This document shows, in pieces, positions 1-7,431 of a stretch of DNA of 40,745 bases. The notes under the pieces were generated by a model. The model worked only from the letters and a program-made list of their open reading frames with translations, made no database searches and was not told where the DNA came from. The number at the start of each line of letters is the position of its first letter. Within the stretch, counting starts at the first letter, position 1. Made by a program: the position numbers and the translations under genes. Source of the DNA: a virus; IMG/VR virus record IMGVR_UViG_3300031578_003491, positions 1 to 40,745 of that record. One strand, written 5' to 3'.

Positions 1-205
1 AGCCAATCTGCGAGGAGCCGATCTGCAGGAAGCCAATCTGCAGGAAGCCAATCTGCAGGGAGCCAATCTGCGGGGAGCCAATCTGCGAGGAGCCGATCTG
101 CAGGAAGCCAATCTGCAGGAAGCCAATCTGCAGGGAGCCAATCTGCGGGGAGCCAATCTGCGAGGAGCCGATCTGCAGGAAGCCAATCTGCAGGAAGCCA
201 ATCTT
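1..205 (+). repeat. 15-bp tandem repeat encoding pentapeptide repeats
   Basis: About 13.5 near-identical copies of a 15-bp unit (agccaatctgcaggA-like) lie head to tail in phase with the coding frame. Units vary at only a few bases (cgagg, cagga, caggg, cgggg). A higher-order pattern of ~75 bp (five units) recurs, suggesting recent expansion by slippage or unequal exchange. There are no spacers, so this is not a CRISPR array. Confidence 0.95.
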
Positions 206-418
206 GACTTTTCTTGTCTACCCCTAAGATGTGGTGGCCTAAAGTGGAAAATTGATAAGCGTCTAGCCTGTCAACTAGCATATCACCTCTGCTCCATGCA
301 ATGCGATGATGAGGAGTATTTGAAAATGAGAGATTCAATCTTAGATTTCGCAAATCAGTTTCACAGAGTCGATGAGTGCGGAACATTGATTAATAAAGAA
401 AGCGAGGTAAAAAAATGA
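2..418 (+). CDS. Pentapeptide-repeat protein, 5' end cut by window edge
   Basis: The open frame enters from the left edge and runs to a TGA at 416-418. The first ~70 residues are pure pentapeptide repeats of the form A-N/D-L-Q/R-E/G, the A(D/N)LXX pattern of right-handed quadrilateral beta-helix proteins. The last ~70 residues are non-repetitive, with several Cys and a hydrophilic end (NKESEVKK). Family members often mimic DNA or bind partner proteins; the role here is unknown. It has no start in the window, so total length is unknown. The next gene overlaps its stop (ATGA at 415-418). Confidence 0.85.
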   Translation, partial: ANLRGADLQEANLQEANLQGANLRGANLRGADLQEANLQEANLQGANLRGANLRGADLQEANLQEANLDFSCLPLRCGGLKWKIDKRLACQLAYHLCSMQCDDEEYLKMRDSILDFANQFHRVDECGTLINKESEVKK

Positions 419-543
419 GCAAATCACTATCATCTATGACCAAGTCTGATGAACAAAGGGCTATTACTCGGAGATTAGCGGAGAAAAAAGGTGGGCTGGG
501 ATATTGGGCGGCGGTGGATGCTTCTAAGAAAGTGAGAAAATAA
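415..543 (+). CDS. Small basic hypothetical protein (42 aa)
   Basis: ATG at 415 overlaps the stop of the pentapeptide gene as ATGA, so the two are translationally coupled; the upstream gaaagcgaggtaaa supplies a modest ribosome site. The product is 42 residues, polar and basic ([16 protein letters not shown] at the start, KKVRK at the end). No family is recognised. Coupling and clean spacing support it being real. Confidence 0.6.
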   Translation: MSKSLSSMTKSDEQRAITRRLAEKKGGLGYWAAVDASKKVRK

Positions 544-544
544 A

Positions 545-900
545 TTGAAAATTAATGAGGTATTCGAGAAGTTAATTGAAAATCCAAAGGATGTTTATCA
601 GTGTTTTCTCAACAACAGATATGAATTATCAGTAAGCGATATGGGATTCTTTCACCTCAAGGTATTTGATGGAAATAGGGAACTGGATCCACATTCGAGG
701 GCGGGTGGCTTTGGCGGAATCTTACGGTTAATACCAATTGGGAAAAGGTGCATGAACCAGTGGATTTTATCACAGCCGTGAACAGCGGGAAAAATATAAT
801 GCCTGATTCATATGTTGGTAATTCTCATGGTTTTTATCCTTGGACATCCTGGAATTTAAATTTAGATAAAATCAACGGTAAATGGTACATCGAAGATTAA
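545..900 (+). pseudogene. Frameshifted phage early protein
   Basis: A TTG at 545 opens a frame that stops at 781, but phage-like coding continues in the next frame to a TAA at 900. In the second frame residues read NLTVNTNWEKVHEPVDFITA, the usual W-E-x-V-x-E-P-V-x-F-x-x-A signature of small phage proteins. The two halves join if one A is restored in GGAATC near 716-721 (GGAAATC). A short ORF from GTG 778 (40 aa) could still be translated because it overlaps the TGA at 779-781. Either a natural -1 mutation or a consensus error explains it. Function is unknown. Confidence 0.7.
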
Positions 901-923
901 CCAAGAGAAAGTGAGGAGTTAAA

Positions 924-1124
924 TTGCCAAAGCCATTATTCCAATGTGAGAAATGCAGTTCAATTCACGGATCCGAAAAGGAAGCCAACGTATGCGAGAA
1001 AAGCCATCTGGAACCAGAAAGGCAAGCTCTTGTTTTTAGCCAAGCAGATAGGAGGTATGCGTATCCGTCAGAAGTAAAAATGTGGTTCAAGTCTAAATGC
1101 GTTACTTATACCAGAGAAGGGTAG
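924..1124 (+). CDS. Small zinc-finger-like protein (66 aa)
   Basis: TTG start at 924 behind a strong GTGAGGAG site. The N-terminus carries C-x2-C (QCEKC) followed 12 residues later by C-x3-H (CEKSH), a plausible C2-CH zinc site. The rest is basic and aromatic. This layout is common among short early phage proteins that bind nucleic acid or host enzymes. No specific function can be given. Confidence 0.7.
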   Translation: MPKPLFQCEKCSSIHGSEKEANVCEKSHLEPERQALVFSQADRRYAYPSEVKMWFKSKCVTYTREG

Positions 1125-1139
1125 AAAGGAGCTAATCCA

Positions 1140-1253
1140 ATGCCAAAATTCAAATTCGACTCAGACCTAATCGAAGGCTCCAAGAAGCATAAAGTAGCCG
1201 TGCAAACTCGCCGTAATCAAAGACGTGCGCTTGCTAAAAAGTTGGCAAAGTAA
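1140..1253 (+). CDS. Very small basic protein (37 aa)
   Basis: ATG at 1140 follows AAAGGAG at ideal spacing. The product is rich in Lys and Arg, especially at the C-terminus (RRNQRRALAKKLAK), so nucleic-acid binding is possible. It lies in a run of small early genes on the same strand. No family is recognised. Confidence 0.6.
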   Translation: MPKFKFDSDLIEGSKKHKVAVQTRRNQRRALAKKLAK

Positions 1254-1277
1254 CAAAAAAGAAGGAGAGTGTTTTTA

Positions 1278-1385
1278 ATGAAAAAGCAAGTCGTTTATAT
1301 AGCTCAAAACGGTATCAAGGTAGTCGTGGATAGCAACACAGGCCCACGGAATGTACAGCTTTTTAATTCAGTCTTGAAGAAGTAG
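1278..1385 (+). CDS. Very small hypothetical protein (35 aa)
   Basis: ATG at 1278 follows GAAGGAGAG. The 35-residue product (MKKQVVYIAQNGIKVVVDSN at the start) alternates hydrophobic and polar residues as in a small beta sheet. The ribosome site and tight packing (12 nt before the next start) support it. Function unknown. Confidence 0.55.
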   Translation: MKKQVVYIAQNGIKVVVDSNTGPRNVQLFNSVLKK

Positions 1386-1397
1386 GGGGTAGTTCCA

Positions 1398-1592
1398 ATG
1401 CAGCTAAAATCAAGGGGCTTAGGTTTATCAATGATGATGGCAAGCATATTCGGAGGTCTTTTTAGTCCTGATATCAGGCAACACAATGAACCGCATTACT
1501 TTGAATACTCAGGCATTCCAACGGAAGAACAGCTAAGGAAAAGGGCAGAGCGTAAGGCGAGGAAAAAGGCTAAGAAGGGGGCAATAAAATGA
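1398..1592 (+). CDS. Small protein with hydrophobic start and Lys/Arg-rich tail (64 aa)
   Basis: ATG at 1398 sits behind a GGGGG tract. Residues ~8-24 are hydrophobic (LGLSMMMASIFGGLF) and could be a weak membrane segment or amphipathic helix; the last 20 residues are strongly basic (RKRAERKARKKAKK). The stop overlaps the next gene as ATGA at 1589-1592, so both are probably co-translated. No family assigned. Confidence 0.6.
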   Translation: MQLKSRGLGLSMMMASIFGGLFSPDIRQHNEPHYFEYSGIPTEEQLRKRAERKARKKAKKGAIK

Positions 1593-2170
1593 CCTTAGCA
1601 GAAAAAAGAAATAAGGAAAACGAGGAGCTACAAGAGCGTAAAGAAAAGGAACGCTTAGAATTGGAAAATCAATTAAAAAACGCATTATCCCTTGAATCTA
1701 TTGAATTTTTGTCACTAAAAGAAAATGGTGACAACTGGGATTGTTGTGTAAGGTTAGCCTTCACTCTTGTGGATTATAGGCAAGAAGATGACTTTTATTG
1801 GAGTTCTGATAAGAGCCAAGAAGCTTTTATTGAGCAAGTTAAAGGCAGAATAGATTACATCAAGGAATTGCGGGCAAGGCATCAGGAATTTTGCAAACAA
1901 AACGACTACATCCAATCAAATAGCAAGTTTAGTAAAAAAATATCACTCACGCACATGGGTTACGGTAGAGAGTTTTATTTTGAAGTGCAACTGGCTGATT
2001 ACCTTAAATTACCAAACAGTACATCCTGTAGTGTTGGCGGTGGAGATTACGAAATTAAGAGAACTCCAAAACGCGTGGAGGAGTATAACAAAAACATCGA
2101 TATCACGATTGACCTCCTTCTTGATTGCATCTCTGAGCTTAAGCAGAAAAAGTATGTTTCAGGGAAGTAG
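1589..2170 (+). CDS. Hypothetical protein with N-terminal coiled coil (193 aa)
   Basis: Starts at 1589 inside the stop of the previous gene. Residues 1-32 are almost entirely Glu, Lys, Arg, Leu and Asn and should form a charged coiled coil. The remainder looks globular, with Trp/Cys-containing strands (DNWDCCVRLAFTL), a predicted helix (IDYIKELRARHQEF) and a Gly-rich turn (SVGGGDY). No known domain is recognised. Translational coupling suggests action with the preceding basic protein. Confidence 0.75.
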   Translation: MTLAEKRNKENEELQERKEKERLELENQLKNALSLESIEFLSLKENGDNWDCCVRLAFTLVDYRQEDDFYWSSDKSQEAFIEQVKGRIDYIKELRARHQEFCKQNDYIQSNSKFSKKISLTHMGYGREFYFEVQLADYLKLPNSTSCSVGGGDYEIKRTPKRVEEYNKNIDITIDLLLDCISELKQKKYVSGK

Positions 2171-2178
2171 GTGATTCA

Positions 2179-2364
2179 ATGCAGCATCAGAAAGCAGGTA
2201 ATTTATTGAAAAAGGATCAAGCCCGCCGAATGCGGTATCAGGAGCAACAAAGAATCAAGCAAAAGCTCATTAATGCGCCGAACACTGGAAAGATGGCGTG
2301 GGAGTCTAATCAGGACATGCCGGAGGGACAACTGAAATCGTTTGCATCGAAGTTGATTAAGTGA
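2179..2364 (+). CDS. Small polar hypothetical protein (61 aa)
   Basis: ATG at 2179, 8 nt after the previous stop; the upstream gggaagtaggtg provides a ribosome site. The product is Gln-, Lys- and Arg-rich, probably helical (QARRMRYQEQQRIKQKL), with no Cys. It belongs to the early-gene run. No function is recognised. Confidence 0.6.
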   Translation: MQHQKAGNLLKKDQARRMRYQEQQRIKQKLINAPNTGKMAWESNQDMPEGQLKSFASKLIK

Positions 2365-2380
2365 GGGAGGAAATCAAAAG

Positions 2381-2584
2381 GTGGAATGTCCATATTGTGG
2401 CGAGGAATTAAAGTGTACTGATTTCTACGGGAGAAACTTGCACCTTGATAGCTTTGGAAGGGTTAAGGAAGGGTTTGAAAAACAAGGCGACATCTTTAGG
2501 TGCAACAACGAGGAATGCGATCATTACTGCGAGAGTTTTTACACTGACTTACGAGACGAATTACATGAAGGGTATCCATGTTAA
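2381..2584 (+). CDS. Zinc-ribbon protein (67 aa)
   Basis: GTG at 2381 follows GTGAGGGAGG. Two Cys pairs are clear: C-P-Y-C at residues 3-6 and C-N-N-E-E-C near residues 46-51, with a further C-x2-x-C-like group (DHYCESFY). This is the knuckle pattern of a treble-clef or zinc ribbon. Function unknown; nucleic-acid binding is likely. The stop at 2582-2584 overlaps the next ATG as TAATG. Confidence 0.75.
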   Translation: MECPYCGEELKCTDFYGRNLHLDSFGRVKEGFEKQGDIFRCNNEECDHYCESFYTDLRDELHEGYPC

Positions 2585-2757
2585 TGAGAACCATCCTCGC
2601 ATACCACGTCATCGGCTTAGGAATCCTCTTACAACTTCATATGGAGTATTACGCTTTTATACGAAAAAGAGCTTGCAGACGCGCCAACGTCAACAAGCCG
2701 AAGGGGAAATTATTCAATAATCAGTATATCACAAACCGCGAAAACTATTCCATCTAA
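2584..2757 (+). CDS. Small single-pass membrane protein (57 aa)
   Basis: ATG at 2584 overlaps the upstream TAA. Residues 3-25 (ILAYHVIGLGILLQLHMEYY) form one hydrophobic segment, followed by a very basic stretch (RKRACRRANVNKPKGK), so a cytoplasmic C-terminus is expected. Overlapping start and gap-free packing favour a real gene. No family known. Confidence 0.55.
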   Translation: MRTILAYHVIGLGILLQLHMEYYAFIRKRACRRANVNKPKGKLFNNQYITNRENYSI

Positions 2758-2776
2758 TTTGAGGGAGGTAGATTGT

Positions 2777-3517
2777 ATGCGCAAATTTGAATTAACAAGT
2801 GATTTTGTCCTAAGTGCTTTCGGTGTCAAATTGTTCAGGATTAAAGCCCTTGTGTCTTTTAAAAATGTTGACGCTGGTGAATTAGGTGGCTATATCGAGA
2901 AGGTAGAAAACTTAGATCAGTATGGTGATGCTTGGGTCTCTGGCAATGCTTGGGTCTCTGGCAATGCTTGTGTCTCTGGCGATGCTCGGGTCTCTGGCAA
3001 TGCTTGGGTCTCTGGCAATGCTTGGGTCTCTGGCGATGCTTGGGTCTATGGCAATGCTCGGGTCTCTGGCGATGCTTGGGTCTATGGCAATGCTCGGGTC
3101 TCTGGCGATGCTCGGGTCTCTGGTAATGCTCGGGTCTATGGCAATGCTTGTGTCTCTGGCAATGCTTGTGTCTCTGGCAATGCTTGTGTCTATGGCAATG
3201 CTTGTGTCAAAAAATCTACTCACCTATTTCAACTCGGCGCACTCGGATCACGAAACGGATTCACTACGTTCTTCCGGGTAAAGACGAATCAAATCCATGT
3301 GTCTTGTGGTTGCTTTCTTGGGAGTATTGATGAATTTGAAAAAGCAGTAGAAAAGACACACGCTGGCACGAAGCATGAGCGAACGTATAAGTTAGCTATC
3401 CAACTTGCAAAAGAGCAAATCGAACTCGACACAGAAGAAAACGAGGACGGTGAAGGCTGTGAATTTGGAGAAGAAAAGAAAGCTGGAATGTCTCACAGCA
3501 GACTGCGGATTAACTAA
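2777..3517 (+). CDS. Left-handed beta-helix (hexapeptide-repeat) phage protein
   Basis: ATG at 2777 is chosen because GAGGGAGG lies just upstream; an in-frame TTG at 2759 has none. The product is 246 aa. Residues 1-50 contain the usual N-terminal element of this family (ELGGYIEK). Residues ~51-144 are 15.5 hexapeptides of the form D/N-A-W/R/C-V-S/Y-G, which should stack into a left-handed beta-helix like bactofilin-type or acyltransferase-type repeats. The C-terminal ~100 residues form a separate domain with an acidic tail. Such proteins are common in phages but their job is unproven; no acyltransferase active-site His is obvious. Confidence 0.8.
   Translation: MRKFELTSDFVLSAFGVKLFRIKALVSFKNVDAGELGGYIEKVENLDQYGDAWVSGNAWVSGNACVSGDARVSGNAWVSGNAWVSGDAWVYGNARVSGDAWVYGNARVSGDARVSGNARVYGNACVSGNACVSGNACVYGNACVKKSTHLFQLGALGSRNGFTTFFRVKTNQIHVSCGCFLGSIDEFEKAVEKTHAGTKHERTYKLAIQLAKEQIELDTEENEDGEGCEFGEEKKAGMSHSRLRIN
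2927..3208 (+). repeat. 18-bp tandem repeat (15.7 copies) coding hexapeptides
   Basis: Units gatgcttgggtctctggc / aatgctcgggtctatggc follow each other without gaps. Variation is concentrated at four positions that switch D/N, W/R/C and S/Y, so the protein keeps its pattern while the DNA drifts little, suggesting recent expansion or homogenisation. All three + frames and one - frame stay open here only because of periodicity. Confidence 0.95.
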
Positions 3518-3689
3518 AGAACGCTGTTTAATTCATCACGGATCAAACTGTATCAAGCTCGGAGGCAAACGGATACCCCTGCAAACTGCTACCCCGAATC
3601 AGAGTGTGGCGTTGAGGGTAGAAGGTCAGACAAATTTTAAGGCTTATTGGATTGCTGATGGATGGGCAGTTACGGATTGGAGGGACTGA
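3459..3689 (+). CDS. Small Cys-containing hypothetical protein (76 aa)
   Basis: The frame is open from 3405, but GTG 3459 is preferred because it reduces the overlap with the beta-helix gene to 59 nt. Residues ~10-31 include ECLTADCGLTKERC and NCIK, four Cys that could bind zinc. A beta-rich second half follows (ALRVEGQTNFKAYWIADGW). The start remains uncertain. It ends just before the helicase gene, whose proposed start uses a GGAGGG located in this gene's last codons. Confidence 0.6.
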   Translation: MNLEKKRKLECLTADCGLTKERCLIHHGSNCIKLGGKRIPLQTATPNQSVALRVEGQTNFKAYWIADGWAVTDWRD

Positions 3690-3692
3690 GAT

Positions 3693-5075
3693 ATCGAGTA
3701 TTCAGAATTTATTGAATCAAAACGCATTGTAACGGTCAACTCAGGATTTACGGTTACAGAATCAAACCCCATGCTCTTTCCATTTCAGAGTGACATTGTG
3801 AAGTGGGCTTTAAGGAAAGGCAGGTCGGCCGTATTCGCTGATTGTGGCCTTGGGAAAACGGCGATTCAGCTTGAATGGTCACAAAAGGTAGTAGAACAAA
3901 CAGGCGGTAACGTGCTCATCTTGGCACCTTTAGCAGTAAGCGAACAGACAGTGAATGAAGGCCAAAAGTTCGGTATCGCGGTTAATCTGTGCCGCACTCA
4001 GGAAGATGTTAAGCCTGGTATCAATATCACAAATTATGAAATGTTGCATCATTTCGATTCATCGAAGTTTACCGGGGTGGTCCTCGATGAGTCTAGCATT
4101 TTAAAGGGTATGAACTCTAAAACAAGGATTACGGTAACAGAATCATTCCTAAATACTCCCTATAAATTAGCCTGTACTGCTACTCCTGCACCAAACGACT
4201 ACATGGAACTGGGCAATCATTCAGAGTTTCTAGGAGTAATGACTAGGGCTGAAATGCTGGCAATGTTTTTTGTGCATGATGGTGGGGAAACATCAAAATG
4301 GCGAGTCAAGGGACACGCAGCACAGAGATATTGGGAATGGGTAAGTTCTTGGGCGGTAGTGATTCGTAAGCCCTCAGACTTGGGGTATGACGATGGGGAT
4401 TACGTTCTCCCTGAGCTCAATATGCGTCAACACACGGTAACGGCCAGTAGCCCTCCTGACGGTATGCTTTTCACTATTGAAGCAATGACACTCCAAGAAC
4501 GTCAAGCGGCACGTAGAACAAGCATTGTGGACCGAGTGAGAGTATGCGCCGACCTAGTAAACCAAAGTACGGAACCATGGATTATATGGTGTGACTTAAA
4601 CGCTGAAAGTGAAGCACTCAGAAAAGCCATAACGGGAGCAATTGAGATTACCGGAAGCGATAGCCACGAACATAAGAAAAATTCCATGTTGGGATTTACG
4701 AACGGCGATATTGGAGTGTTGATTACTAAGCCAAAAATAGCCGGTCACGGCATGAACTGGCAGCATTGCAATAACGTAGCATTCGTTGGATTATCAGATA
4801 GCTATGAAGCGTTTTATCAAGCAGTTAGACGGTGTTGGCGATTCGGGCAAAAGAACGATGTCAATGTCCATATTATAACGGCCCATACGGAAGGTGCGGT
4901 TGTCGCAAACATCGAGAGGAAGGAGAGGGATGCCATGAATATGATCAACGAAATGGTAAGGCATACACAAAAAATAACGAGTGCGGAAGTTCGAGGAACA
5001 AAGAGAAATCAAGCCGATTACCTTCCTGCTCAAAAAATCATCCTTCCCCAATGGTTAGGGGTGACAGGCAGTTGA
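3693..5075 (+). CDS. SNF2-like phage DNA helicase/ATPase
   Basis: Superfamily 2 ATPase. Visible motifs: Walker A ADCGLGKTA, DExx-box VVLDESSILKG, motif III ACTATPAP, and motif VI AVRRCWRFGQK. Acts on double-stranded DNA in phage replication, recombination or DNA modification. The first ATG in frame is 3771 (434 aa) but has no ribosome site, and 26 upstream residues (EYSEFIESKRIV...) match the usual N-terminus of this family. GGAGGG at 3679-3684 sits 8 nt before an in-frame ATC at 3693, so initiation at ATC (460 aa) is proposed. The methylase downstream overlaps its stop (TTGA). Confidence 0.88.
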   Translation: MEYSEFIESKRIVTVNSGFTVTESNPMLFPFQSDIVKWALRKGRSAVFADCGLGKTAIQLEWSQKVVEQTGGNVLILAPLAVSEQTVNEGQKFGIAVNLCRTQEDVKPGINITNYEMLHHFDSSKFTGVVLDESSILKGMNSKTRITVTESFLNTPYKLACTATPAPNDYMELGNHSEFLGVMTRAEMLAMFFVHDGGETSKWRVKGHAAQRYWEWVSSWAVVIRKPSDLGYDDGDYVLPELNMRQHTVTASSPPDGMLFTIEAMTLQERQAARRTSIVDRVRVCADLVNQSTEPWIIWCDLNAESEALRKAITGAIEITGSDSHEHKKNSMLGFTNGDIGVLITKPKIAGHGMNWQHCNNVAFVGLSDSYEAFYQAVRRCWRFGQKNDVNVHIITAHTEGAVVANIERKERDAMNMINEMVRHTQKITSAEVRGTKRNQADYLPAQKIILPQWLGVTGS

Positions 5076-5524
5076 AGCGTATTTTAGATACTTGTTGTGG
5101 TAGTAGAATGTTTTGGTTCGACAAACACAATGAAGATGTTCTTTATATGGATAACCGTCAATTTAGTGACACGTTGTGTGATGGTAGGAAATTGGAAGTT
5201 AATCCGGATTTAGTCGCAGATTTCAGGAGTATTCCCTTCGAAGATGATTCCTTTTATTTAGTGGTTTTCGACCCACCACATTTACTAAAAGCTGGGGAAA
5301 ATTCATGGCTGGGCAAGAAGTATGGAATTCTTGGCCAAGATTGGATAAACGATATTAGGCAAGGATTCAATGAGTGTATGCGAGTTTTAAAACCAAATGG
5401 AACACTTGTTTTCAAGTGGAATGAAGAACAAATCGCCTTAAAGGAAATATTGAAATTAATTTGCATTAATCCACTTTTCGGAAATAGGCGAAGCAAGACC
5501 CATTGGTTAGTCTTTATGAAATAG
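5072..5524 (+). CDS. Phage class I SAM-dependent methyltransferase (150 aa)
   Basis: TTG at 5072 overlaps the helicase stop and follows AGGGGTGA. The open frame extends upstream to 4832, but that part only shadows the helicase. Motif I is LDTCCGSRMFWFD, followed by a D-R acceptor strand, and FDPPHL is motif IV (DPPH-type). KPNGTLVFKW is a typical post-motif strand. Short DPPH methylases of this kind are regularly coupled to SNF2-like helicases in Firmicutes phages; the substrate is probably DNA but is not proven. It likely works with the adjacent methylases. Confidence 0.82.
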   Translation: MKRILDTCCGSRMFWFDKHNEDVLYMDNRQFSDTLCDGRKLEVNPDLVADFRSIPFEDDSFYLVVFDPPHLLKAGENSWLGKKYGILGQDWINDIRQGFNECMRVLKPNGTLVFKWNEEQIALKEILKLICINPLFGNRRSKTHWLVFMK

Positions 5525-5569
5525 TTAGGTAAATAGAGGGTATTAAATCGAGTTAAGGAGTTTTTCTGT

Positions 5570-6520
5570 ATGACAAAAATAATGCCCTATTCCGTTCTTA
5601 GCCAAGCCAGTGGTGAAAATTGGCATTTATATAACGGTGATTGTGTTGAAATCTCAAAGCTAATTCCCTCTAGCTCAGTTCATCTATCACTTTTCTCTCC
5701 TCCATACGAAGGTTTATATGTTTACAGCAACTCCATAAGGGACCTCGGAAATAGCCGTAATAGTGGTGAGTTCTTTAAGCACTTCGGATACCTTGTAAAT
5801 GAGCTCCTTAGAATCATAAAACCCGGGCGCATAGTCGCGGTTGATTGCATGAATATTCCCGCTATGAAAGAAAGGGACGGATACATCGGCCTAAAGGATT
5901 TCAGGGGTGACTTAATCCGTTTATTCACATCATTTGGATTCATCTTTCATAGTGAGCATTGCATGTGGAAGGACCCGTTGATTGAAGCGGTTAGGACTAA
6001 GGCATTGGGATTAATGCACAAACAATTATGCAAAGACTCGGCAATGTGCCGGGCTGAAATACCCCAATATTTACTAGCATTTCGCAAGCCTGGTGTAAAT
6101 GATGAACGAGTTTTCCACGAAAACGGCCTGGATTATTTTATCGGAGAGAATGAACCAACAGAGGGGACCCTACAGCATGAAAGATGGCGAAGGTACGCTT
6201 CCCCGGTCTGGATGGATATTAACTTTGGGAACACGCTCAACCATCGTACAGTTAGGGAAGATAGCGACGAACGCCATATTTGCCCTATGAGCATGGATAT
6301 TATTGGCAGGGGTATTCAGCTATGGTCAAACCCGGGAAACGTTGTATTTGACCCATTCGCAGGAGTTGGCTCGACCGGTTATGTGGCCTTAGAGATGGGT
6401 AGAAAGTCGATTGGGATTGAATTGAAGCAAAGCTATTTCAACCAAAACAAGAAGAATCTTGAATCAGTTGTTATTGCAAAAGATGAAGTCGCTACATCAC
6501 TTTTTGGGGAGGAATTCTAA
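5570..6520 (+). CDS. DNA methyltransferase, beta-class N4-C/N6-A type
   Basis: ATG at 5570 follows TTAAGGAG. The catalytic motif IV (SPPYEG) lies near residue 44, and the SAM-binding motif I (DPFAGVGSTG) near residue 265, so the order IV-TRD-I is that of beta-class amino-methylases. SPPY favours N4-cytosine, but N6-adenine is possible. The middle contains a Cys-containing target-recognition part (LCKDSAMCRAEI). No restriction enzyme is next to it, so this is probably an orphan methylase that protects or marks phage DNA. 316 aa is within the family range. Confidence 0.85.
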   Translation: MTKIMPYSVLSQASGENWHLYNGDCVEISKLIPSSSVHLSLFSPPYEGLYVYSNSIRDLGNSRNSGEFFKHFGYLVNELLRIIKPGRIVAVDCMNIPAMKERDGYIGLKDFRGDLIRLFTSFGFIFHSEHCMWKDPLIEAVRTKALGLMHKQLCKDSAMCRAEIPQYLLAFRKPGVNDERVFHENGLDYFIGENEPTEGTLQHERWRRYASPVWMDINFGNTLNHRTVREDSDERHICPMSMDIIGRGIQLWSNPGNVVFDPFAGVGSTGYVALEMGRKSIGIELKQSYFNQNKKNLESVVIAKDEVATSLFGEEF

Positions 6521-6849
6521 TGCACGACCTAACAACAGACCAATTCACCAACCTAAAAACCCTATTAAAAAACACTCAACTAATCGAGCAAATCTCCATT
6601 GACATGCACTCAAATAGCCTACTCAGGGTAACAATCATATCCGTCATAGATGCTGATTTTAACGCCGTGGATGCTGAGATTGAGAAGATATTCCCCGGAA
6701 AATCCTATCGCGGTTCAGTCGGTGAGGAAGAGTATGGGGATTTTTACATGATTGATGTGGATGGGGAAACTCTCATTAACTTAATGGTGAAGAAGTCGCC
6801 CGAAGAAGTTGAGTGGACACTTGAAGAGATCATGAGACAGGAGGGTTGA
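6520..6849 (+). CDS. Hypothetical protein (109 aa)
   Basis: ATG at 6520 overlaps the methylase TAA. Acidic, with alternating hydrophobic strands (LLRVTIISVIDADFNAVDAE) and a helical C-terminus (EEVEWTLEEIMRQ). No known domain is recognised. Coupled to the methylase upstream and followed by AGGAGG for the next gene, so it is part of the same operon. Confidence 0.7.
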   Translation: MHDLTTDQFTNLKTLLKNTQLIEQISIDMHSNSLLRVTIISVIDADFNAVDAEIEKIFPGKSYRGSVGEEEYGDFYMIDVDGETLINLMVKKSPEEVEWTLEEIMRQEG

Positions 6850-6851
6850 CG

Positions 6852-7127
6852 ATGCAAGTTAACTTAATATTCTCCTTACTCCTGGACCATCTTAAATCAT
6901 GTGGCGGCTGCATCGGACATCGTAAAATCCAAAACTGCAAACACGCTAGAGCCTGTGCATCGGCAGAAGTTTTATTCAAAAGGGGGTTGGTAGCTAATTC
7001 GCAGGATTTGTTGCTTTTTGGTACTGCTGATAATGCTCGTTCAGCCAAGGACTACAGCAGGAAAAGTAATCGAGACTATGCCGACATTGGCCCTTGTGAA
7101 GCTGAGCCATCCTGTGAGTCGATCTGA
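6852..7127 (+). CDS. Small Cys/His-rich protein, 3' part overlaps 3D gene
   Basis: ATG at 6852 behind AGGAGG. The N-terminal 45 residues look genuine: hydrophobic start MQVNLIFSLLLDHL, then C-G-G-C-I-G-H and C-K-H-A-R-A-C, a likely metal site. The remaining ~47 residues overlap the 3D-domain gene in another frame and look like non-native sequence. Removing one base from the AAAAGGGGG run at 6978-6986 would end the protein at the TAG at 6991, so a homopolymer indel is suspected. Confidence 0.5.
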   Translation: MQVNLIFSLLLDHLKSCGGCIGHRKIQNCKHARACASAEVLFKRGLVANSQDLLLFGTADNARSAKDYSRKSNRDYADIGPCEAEPSCESI

Positions 7128-7428
7128 GCCTGTTGAAAAGGTTGAGCGAAGGATTATGAGGGTCACGGCCTATACATCTCGGGATCGTGGAATGAACGGT
7201 AAGGGGATAACAGCGAATGGCGAAAAGGCTGTCGAAGGCCGAACGATTGCAGCGGATTCGAGTATTCCGTTTGGCACTCAGATTTATATACCGGAGTTGG
7301 GGAAAACGTACACAGTAGTTGATCGAGGTGGAGCGATTAAGGGAGATAGGCTAGATCTTTATATGGAGTCGAGGAAAGATGCAATGGAATTCGGGGTGAG
7401 GTATTTAGAAGTTGTTATAAGGAGGTAA
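7018..7428 (+). CDS. 3D-domain (double-psi barrel) cell-wall-type protein
   Basis: The C-terminal ~90 residues are a clear 3D domain, with the three conserved Asp in AADSSIPFG, VVDRGGAIKG and DRLDLYM, as in YabE/YuiC/MltA-like lytic or wall-associated proteins. TTG 7018 gives 136 aa, but codons upstream extend a good signal or membrane segment (IRRICCFLVLLIMLVQ) back to an in-frame TAG at 6991. An ATT at 6997, 10 nt after GGGGG, could be the real start. Expected to act outside the membrane on peptidoglycan. It sits among DNA-modification genes, which is common for early-region 3D proteins in Firmicutes phages. Confidence 0.8.
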   Translation: MVLLIMLVQPRTTAGKVIETMPTLALVKLSHPVSRSEPVEKVERRIMRVTAYTSRDRGMNGKGITANGEKAVEGRTIAADSSIPFGTQIYIPELGKTYTVVDRGGAIKGDRLDLYMESRKDAMEFGVRYLEVVIRR

Positions 7429-7431
7429 GAG

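Noticed and set aside
1-205. Possible CRISPR-like array
   Set aside because: Units are 15 bp, contiguous, without spacers, and code pentapeptides in frame.
2912-3281. Several long ORFs in other frames and on the minus strand across the repeat
   Set aside because: They stay open only through the 18-bp period and read monotonous repeats; the beta-helix frame has the ribosome site and flanking domains.
4832-5071. N-terminal extension of the methylase to 4832
   Set aside because: This part lies wholly inside the helicase in another frame and is not methylase-like; TTG 5072 has a ribosome site and starts at motif I.
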